From positions 1 to 10,460 of the forward strand of contig CAJTUR010000039.1 in NCBI GenBank assembly GCA_910579535.1: a stretch of 10,460 bases of DNA. The letters are read 5' to 3'. A model generated the notes under the pieces. The model saw only the letters and a program-made list of their open reading frames with translations, was not told the origin of the DNA and made no database searches. A program made the translations under genes and the position numbers. The first letter of the stretch is position 1, and every line of letters begins with the position of its first letter. Origin of the DNA: an uncultured Bacilli bacterium. Lineage in GTDB: Bacteria; Bacillota_I; Bacilli_A; RF39; UBA660. This document shows positions 6,660 to 10,460 of the stretch, piece by piece.

Positions 6660-7172
6660 ATGGGAAAATTAACATATGAAGAAAAAATAGATATATATAA
6701 TGAGAAAAAAGGTGGTAAATCCTTATCTTATATATGTCATAAATATCATATTCATTCTGCTGGAATAAAATATTTAATTAGATTAATTGATAAACATGGA
6801 TTTAAAATATTAAAAACTACTAATAATAGAAAATTTAATAAAAATGAAAAAGAGAGAATTATTAATAGAGTTCTATTAAATAATGAATCACTTATATCTG
6901 TTGCTATAGATGAAGGATTATTAAGCAAAGGAATGCTATCCATGTGGATAAAAAATTATAAAGAATTAGGTTATAATATAGTTGAGCGAAAACGTGGGAG
7001 GAGTCCAACTATTATGAAAAAAGCTAAGCAAACAAATAAAATAGAAACAGATAAAGAAAAAATTCTAAGATTGGAAAAAGAAAATCTATATTTGAAAGCA
7101 GAGCTAGAATACTCAAAAAAATTGAGAGCCGTTGTTCAAGCAAGGAAGAATCAGCAACTGAAGAAAAAGTAA
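6660..7172 (+). CDS. IS150-group transposase subunit OrfA
   Basis: This 170-residue DNA-binding protein recognises the element's ends, acting alone as a regulator or as the N-terminal part of the OrfAB transposase. The N-terminal half has two helix-turn-helix-like segments of the IS150/InsJ type: LTYEEKIDIYNEKKGGKSLSYICHKYHI (about 4-31) and ISVAIDEGLLSKGMLSMWIKNYKELGY (about 79-105). A basic linker RKRGRSP follows. The C-terminus carries a leucine-zipper-like helix, KILRLEKENLYLKAELEY (about 133-150). The ATG at 6660 has GAGG 7 bases upstream, inside a hairpin. The reading frame ends in AAG-AAA-AAG-TAA, where a -1 shift would continue into orfB. It appears intact. Confidence 0.9.
   Translation: MGKLTYEEKIDIYNEKKGGKSLSYICHKYHIHSAGIKYLIRLIDKHGFKILKTTNNRKFNKNEKERIINRVLLNNESLISVAIDEGLLSKGMLSMWIKNYKELGYNIVERKRGRSPTIMKKAKQTNKIETDKEKILRLEKENLYLKAELEYSKKLRAVVQARKNQQLKKK
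7143..7169 (+). promoter_or_regulatory. Probable -1 programmed frameshift signal between orfA and orfB
   Basis: G-AAA-AAG lies at 7163-7169, just before the orfA stop, and AGGAAG (7143-7148) upstream can act as a stimulatory anti-SD pairing site. After a -1 slip the frame reads VNVVSELRLTYPLMILLEVSGLAKS, the normal OrfB N-terminus. The heptamer is weaker than the usual A-AAA-AAG because the P-site base is G, so slippage may rely on the A-site A-AAG. Confidence 0.6.
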
Positions 7173-7956
7173 ATGTTGTAAGTGAACTACGGCTAACATA
7201 TCCATTAATGATTCTTCTAGAAGTATCTGGTTTAGCTAAATCAGTATATTATTATACTTTATCTAAAGCAGATAAAGATGAGAAAAATAATGAAATAATT
7301 GATAAAATTAAAGAAATATTTATTAATAATAAAGAAAGATATGGTTATCGTAGAATTACACTAGAATTGAGAAATCAAGGTTATAATGTTAATCATAAAA
7401 AGGTTTATAGATTAATGGTTAAGTTAGGATTAAAGCCATTAAAAAGAAATAAAAGAAAATATTCATCATATAAAGGAACAGTTGGCAAGATAGCAGATAA
7501 TTTAATTGAACGAGATTTTAGTGCTGATAATCCAAATAAAAAATGGTATACAGACGTAACAGAATTTAATCTTCGAGGAGAAAAGATTTATTTATCACCA
7601 ATATTAGATGGATTTAATGGTGAAGTGATTTCTTATAAAACATCCAAATCTCCTAACTTAGAGCAAATAAATGATATGCTTAATAAAGCATTTGAAGGTA
7701 GAAATTTAGAAGGATTAATATTACATTCAGATCAAGGTTGGCAATATCAGCATTTTTCTTATCAGCAAAGATTAAAGAATAAAGGGATTAAACAAAGTAT
7801 GTCTAGAAAAGGAAATAGCATGGATAATGGCATGATGGAAAACTTTTTTGGACTTTAGCGATAGATGACTATATTAATTATTATAATCATGATAGAATTA
7901 AAGAAAAATTAAAAGGACTGTCTCCTGTAAATTACAGGTTACAATCCTTTAGTTAG
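7167..7956 (+). pseudogene. IS150-group transposase OrfB (DDE integrase), broken by a small deletion
   Basis: This is the catalytic half of the transposase, normally translated only as an OrfAB frameshift fusion. The open part includes a HTH_21-like region (NNKERYGYRRITLELRNQG) and the rve integrase core with the catalytic triad: Asp of WYTDVTEF, Asp of LHSDQGWQYQ 58 residues later, and Glu of MMENFFG after 35 more, a correct DD(35)E spacing. Right after ENFFGL the frame hits TAG (7856-7858). The family's C-terminus reappears in another frame from 7858 (AIDDYINYYNHDRIKEKL ... LSPVNYRLQSFS, stop 7954-7956). About 20 residues, including the LKSE region, are missing, so a deletion of about 60 bases, not a multiple of three, is inferred. 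An ATG at 7208 lacks a ribosome site. The product is probably inactive. Confidence 0.88.
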
Positions 7957-7971
7957 AAACTATTTATAAAC

Positions 7972-7996
7972 TGTCCAACTTTTGGGGTTCATATCA
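7972..7996 (-). repeat. Right terminal inverted repeat of the IS
   Basis: It begins TGTCCAACTTTTGGGGTTCA on the + strand and ends at ATATCA. Its complement pairs with the left end at 6617-6641, and it is followed at once by the second GAG (7997-7999). Confidence 0.85.
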
Positions 7997-8153
7997 GAGT
8001 TCTATACTTGATTGGGGTTTTATAATTTAATGATCATATATATAGTCTTCAACACTTTTGTAAATCATTTTGATTGAAATCAATATACTTTTCTTTCTTT
8101 AACTAACCATTTTTTGATTCAATAATTGGATTATCTGGTGGTGTGTTGAATTT
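7997..8153 (-). pseudogene. Decayed IS3-family transposase C-terminus of a second, older element
   Basis: On the minus strand the fragments read NTPPDNPIIESKNG, a TAG where the family has Trp, then LKKEKYIDFNQND, a frameshift, YKSVEDYIYD, a gap of about ten residues with another shift, and NYKTPIKYRT. The last fragment continues as QLGFE-stop at 6597-6616 once the younger IS is removed. This is the end of an IS3-family DDE domain (DNPxIES, NGWxKxE, NYKTPxQYRT pattern) clearly different from the OrfB of the younger element. It carries one nonsense change and two frameshifts and lacks everything upstream, so it is dead. It shows that the younger IS landed in an older one. Confidence 0.8.
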
Positions 8154-8436
8154 ATTTGTGTTTTTCTAAATACGAACTTATTTTTAGAGAAAATACAGTT
8201 TATTCTACTATTGTTTTATTTTTTGTTGAAAAGTATCCTTATGCTGAACTTTTTCTAATATTAAAATAGATGCTCTGCAAAACTTTTTGTTTAAAAAAAT
8301 TAAGTAATTAGAAAAGTAAACCAATTAAAATTTAAGAAATTGTCAAGAACTCTTATTTTTCTGTAAGAAAATCGGATGAAATTGTTTCTTATTTATCTTA
8401 AATAGCAAAACTTATTGATAAGAATCAAACGAGATT
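8154..8436. other. AT-rich stretch with no recognised gene
   Basis: About 280 bases between two IS relics. All six frames are closed by frequent stops, and I see no RNA gene, terminator or promoter I would defend. It could be further decayed IS sequence (the body of either relic would be expected here), but I could not align it by eye. Confidence 0.5.
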
Positions 8437-8537
8437 GATATAATCAAAGAAAAATTAACAAGATGTCTTCTGTAAACTACAGGTTATAATCCTCTAATTA
8501 GAAACTCTTTATAAGCTCCACTTGTGAGTTCAATTCA
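8437..8537 (+). mobile_element. Relic of the right end of an IS150-like element
   Basis: This stretch aligns with the last 106 bases of the full element (7891-7996). Shared blocks include AAAGAAAAATTAA, CTACAGGTTA (ATTACAGGTTA in the IS), TAGAAACT and TTTATAA, then a damaged terminal repeat (CCACTTGTGAGTTCA for CCAACTTTTGGGGTTCA). The matching OrfB codons contain stops. The rest of this copy is gone or unrecognisable to the left. Confidence 0.75.
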
Positions 8538-8620
8538 TTTTTGTCGCCTACTTCTATCTTATAACTTCATAACTTCAAAGATCATTTATTAGAACTGGAA
8601 TTTTAAAGCTTTTATATATC

Positions 8621-8649
8621 TTGACAATTAATGAAAAATTGGATAATAT
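8621..8649 (+). promoter_or_regulatory. Possible second, upstream promoter of gene B
   Basis: TTGACAATT at 8621-8629 repeats the start of the better promoter at 8700. A GATAAT (8642-8647) or TAATAT (8644-8649) follows at 15 or 17 bases. It is weaker than the downstream one and only tentative. Confidence 0.25.
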
Positions 8650-8699
8650 GGCGATATTGGTATTTTTTAATAGAAAATTTTGAAATATGTAAAAAAATG

Positions 8700-8727
8700 T
8701 TGACAATTGATTGGGAATGTGTATAAT
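8700..8727 (+). promoter_or_regulatory. Strong sigma-A-type promoter of gene B
   Basis: Perfect TTGACA (8700-8705) and perfect TATAAT (8722-8727) are separated by 16 bases. The leader is about 45 bases and ends in AAAGGAAGG (8761-8769), 8 bases before the ATG at 8778. An inverted repeat AATAAC/GTTATT (8725-8730 and 8738-8743) overlaps the -10 box and the expected start point, and could be an operator or a short 5' stem. Confidence 0.75.
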
Positions 8728-8777
8728 AACATTCTAAGTTATTGACATTTTATGTTTTTTAAAGGAAGGTCATATAT

Positions 8778-10460
8778 ATGGATAATAAAAATAATATTCA
8801 AAATTCAATAAAAAAAGCTTTAATTAATGCGACTTTATTTGGAATTTCAGCTACTTCTGTAGGATGTAGTGATGTGTCTTCTTTGAACAGTCCAAATAAT
8901 AATGAATCAATAGAATCAACTATTGATTCATCAGTAAAACAAATTAGACCATCAAATAAAAATAATTTAATAGATAAAAAAGATATGGCACGTGCAATAA
9001 ATGAAGTTGAGGTAGGAACAGATTTTGATAATAAAGCTTCTCATTATCATGATTTGTCTGATTTAGATGTAGAGAAAAAATTATGTGAAGATTATGTTTT
9101 AAATTTTGATGGAAACATTTATGATTCTATCGATTTATCGGATTATAAAGGGACTTCAATTGTCGATGCACTTGTTTTTAAAGGTGTTCATAAAATCGTT
9201 AAAAGTCAAGAAAAAAATTTAAAGGATTTTAGAATGGCGGCTGCGGATTATTATGGGATAGAAAATTATTGTGTTAATGGATATATTAGTGCTGAAAAAA
9301 ATCTTGAATTATTAAAAATTTTTCAGTTACCAGTTGATCAAAGACCTAGAAAACAAAAAGAAGTAGTTTCAAAAAATGAAACAACAATAGAAGAAGGAAT
9401 GTATGATTTTGAAACAATAGAAATTTATGATCCTATTGATGAATTTACACATAAAAAAATTGTGAAATTGGTTTGTATTCAAACTGGAGAAGAAAAATTA
9501 ATTGAAGAGAAAGTAGAAAAATGTGAATTTGAAAATTTTTATAATGAAATTTTAAAATTAAATCAAAAATTATGTAGAGGATGCCATCAATTTTTTCATT
9601 CTTCTACAGAAGATTATCAAAATAATTCGAATAATGCTAATAATAACTCAGGTTCTGATCAAAACTCACATAAAAATGATGAAACAAAAGAAGAATGTGT
9701 TCATGTTTTTAAACGAATAATAAGATATAGAAGTGCAAGAAATGGGAATCATTTTAAAGTAATTACTCTTGTTTGTAAAAATTGCAATGAGAAAATCACT
9801 CACACTTATTATGAATCTTGTGAATTTAATGAATGGAACTATGATGCTTCAAAGAGGATTGATTATAGAGAATGCAAAAATTGTGGTTATCAAGAAACTA
9901 GAAAACATGAACATCAGATAGTTGATGGAACAAATAATTTTATTTGGAAAAATGGTACGAAAGCTCATGATAAAGTTCATTTAGGGACCTGTACTGTTTG
10001 TCAAAAAGAAGTGGTACAAGTTTTAGAAGAAAATATAACATGTACAACTGAATATCAATATAAGGTCATCGATGGAAAAGGAATGGATGTACCAGTATGT
10101 AAAGATTGTAAACATGAATATAGAGATTTGGCTGAAGAACATACAAGACATGAATTAATAGGAGAAGTGCAATATGAATATGAACATGATGAGGAGACTA
10201 ATAGACATAGAAAAATAAAAGCAACAAGAAAGTGTAAACATTGTGGAAAAGAAGTAGAGATTGAACTTACAGAGGAAGAAAAAGAATGGAAAGCATGTTC
10301 ATATGGAGAAAAAAAGACAGATAGTGAAGGCAATAAATATCAAGAATGTAGTGTATGTGGACATAAGAAGTATGTAAAAGAAGAATGCAAACATGGAGAA
10401 TTAGAAAATATTACTCAAAAAGTAATATGGAATAAGGATACAAAAACCCACAATATTATT
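8778..10460 (+). CDS. Gene B: putative lipoprotein with tandem Cys-rich modules (partial, runs off the window)
   Basis: The frame is open for 561 codons to the window edge. The N-terminus has Lys12-Lys13, a hydrophobic stretch (ALINATLFGISATSVG) and Cys30. This resembles a lipoprotein signal, but with Ser at the -3 position of the lipobox, so anchoring is likely rather than certain. A Ser/Asn-rich linker and an acidic region with no recognised domain follow (to about 265), then a second Asn-rich linker (about 277-300). From residue 307 there are tandem modules of about 75 residues, each with CxH or HxH, then CxxC, a single Cys, and CxxC: 307-371, about 376-447, about 453-530, and a fourth starting at Cys537. 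In total CxxC occurs at 266, 333, 366, 405, 441, 486 and 524. Zinc-ribbon-like metal binding or disulphides are both possible. It has its own strong promoter. I do not recognise the family, and no function is assigned. Confidence 0.85.
   Translation, partial: MDNKNNIQNSIKKALINATLFGISATSVGCSDVSSLNSPNNNESIESTIDSSVKQIRPSNKNNLIDKKDMARAINEVEVGTDFDNKASHYHDLSDLDVEKKLCEDYVLNFDGNIYDSIDLSDYKGTSIVDALVFKGVHKIVKSQEKNLKDFRMAAADYYGIENYCVNGYISAEKNLELLKIFQLPVDQRPRKQKEVVSKNETTIEEGMYDFETIEIYDPIDEFTHKKIVKLVCIQTGEEKLIEEKVEKCEFENFYNEILKLNQKLCRGCHQFFHSSTEDYQNNSNNANNNSGSDQNSHKNDETKEECVHVFKRIIRYRSARNGNHFKVITLVCKNCNEKITHTYYESCEFNEWNYDASKRIDYRECKNCGYQETRKHEHQIVDGTNNFIWKNGTKAHDKVHLGTCTVCQKEVVQVLEENITCTTEYQYKVIDGKGMDVPVCKDCKHEYRDLAEEHTRHELIGEVQYEYEHDEETNRHRKIKATRKCKHCGKEVEIELTEEEKEWKACSYGEKKTDSEGNKYQECSVCGHKKYVKEECKHGELENITQKVIWNKDTKTHNII
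10117..10460 (+). repeat. Copy 2 of duplicated Cys-rich module (in gene B)
   Basis: Nearly identical to 5848-6191 in the same orientation and frame. It covers the third module of gene B and the start of the fourth. The match is still unbroken at the last base of the window, so its true length is unknown. Confidence 0.95.

Larger units (their letters stand above)
6617..7996 (+). mobile_element. IS3-family, IS150-group insertion sequence (1380 bp, orfB damaged)
   Basis: The element is bounded by imperfect 25-bp inverted repeats, 6617-6641 and 7972-7996, sharing TGA at the tip, TGAACCCC in the middle and TTGGACA inside. It is flanked by a GAG duplication. Inside are orfA (helix-turn-helix and leucine zipper) and orfB (DDE integrase) in the -1 frame, the standard IS3 arrangement. 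The present length is about 60 bp short of IS150 (1443 bp), which agrees with an internal deletion near 7856. With intact ends it could still be moved in trans by a related transposase. Confidence 0.92.

Noticed and set aside
6752..6943. Minus-strand open frame inside the IS orfA
   Set aside because: Antisense to an intact transposase gene with clear family features.
8561..8576. Tandem ATAACTTC direct repeat
   Set aside because: Two 8-base copies in very AT-rich spacer; easily due to chance and linked to no feature.
8743..8766. A further TTGACA at 8743-8748 as another gene B promoter
   Set aside because: Its -10 box would fall on the ribosome binding site, and no TATAAT-like hexamer is at the right distance.

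Overview
The window is very AT-rich Bacillota-type DNA. It uses the standard code: Trp is TGG throughout and no in-frame TGA is needed. The mix of a phosphoketolase, a CspA-type cold-shock protein, an AgrA-like LytTR regulator, a UPF0316/DUF2179 membrane protein and IS150-group insertion sequences suggests a low-GC Bacilli or Erysipelotrichia-like host. That lineage is inferred from gene content only.

Layout. The left third is ordinary chromosome: a complete phosphoketolase (+, 82-2472) with its own promoter and terminator, then a convergent minus-strand cold-shock gene (2560-2769) and a minus-strand LytTR regulator (2867-3589) whose receiver-like half lacks the phospho-accepting Asp. Divergent from the regulator is the UPF0316 gene (3782-4291). 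The gap between them holds a 9-mer that fits the LytTR/AgrA binding consensus.

The right two thirds are accessory. Gene A (4446-6548) is a 700-residue mosaic: an unrecognised helical N-terminal region, seven nearly perfect 32-residue (96-bp) repeats, and a Cys-rich C-terminal part. Gene B (8778 to beyond the window end) looks like an atypical lipoprotein and carries a tandem series of about 75-residue modules rich in CxxC pairs. One of these modules is almost identical in DNA to the Cys-rich part of gene A (about 340 bp, direct orientation, 4269 bp apart), which implies recent duplication, gene conversion or domain swapping.

Between A and B lies an insertion-sequence graveyard. A 1380-bp IS150-group element (6617-7996) has 25-bp ends and a 3-bp GAG target duplication, but its orfB has a small frameshifting deletion. 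It sits inside the last codons of an older, decayed minus-strand IS3-family transposase of another type (6597-6616 plus 7997-8153). A third relic, matching the right end of the IS150-like element, lies at 8437-8537. About 280 bp between these relics (8154-8436) is unexplained.

No complete defence or secretion system is recognised. The most unusual material is the A/B pair of modular, repeat-bearing proteins sharing a recombining Cys-rich module.
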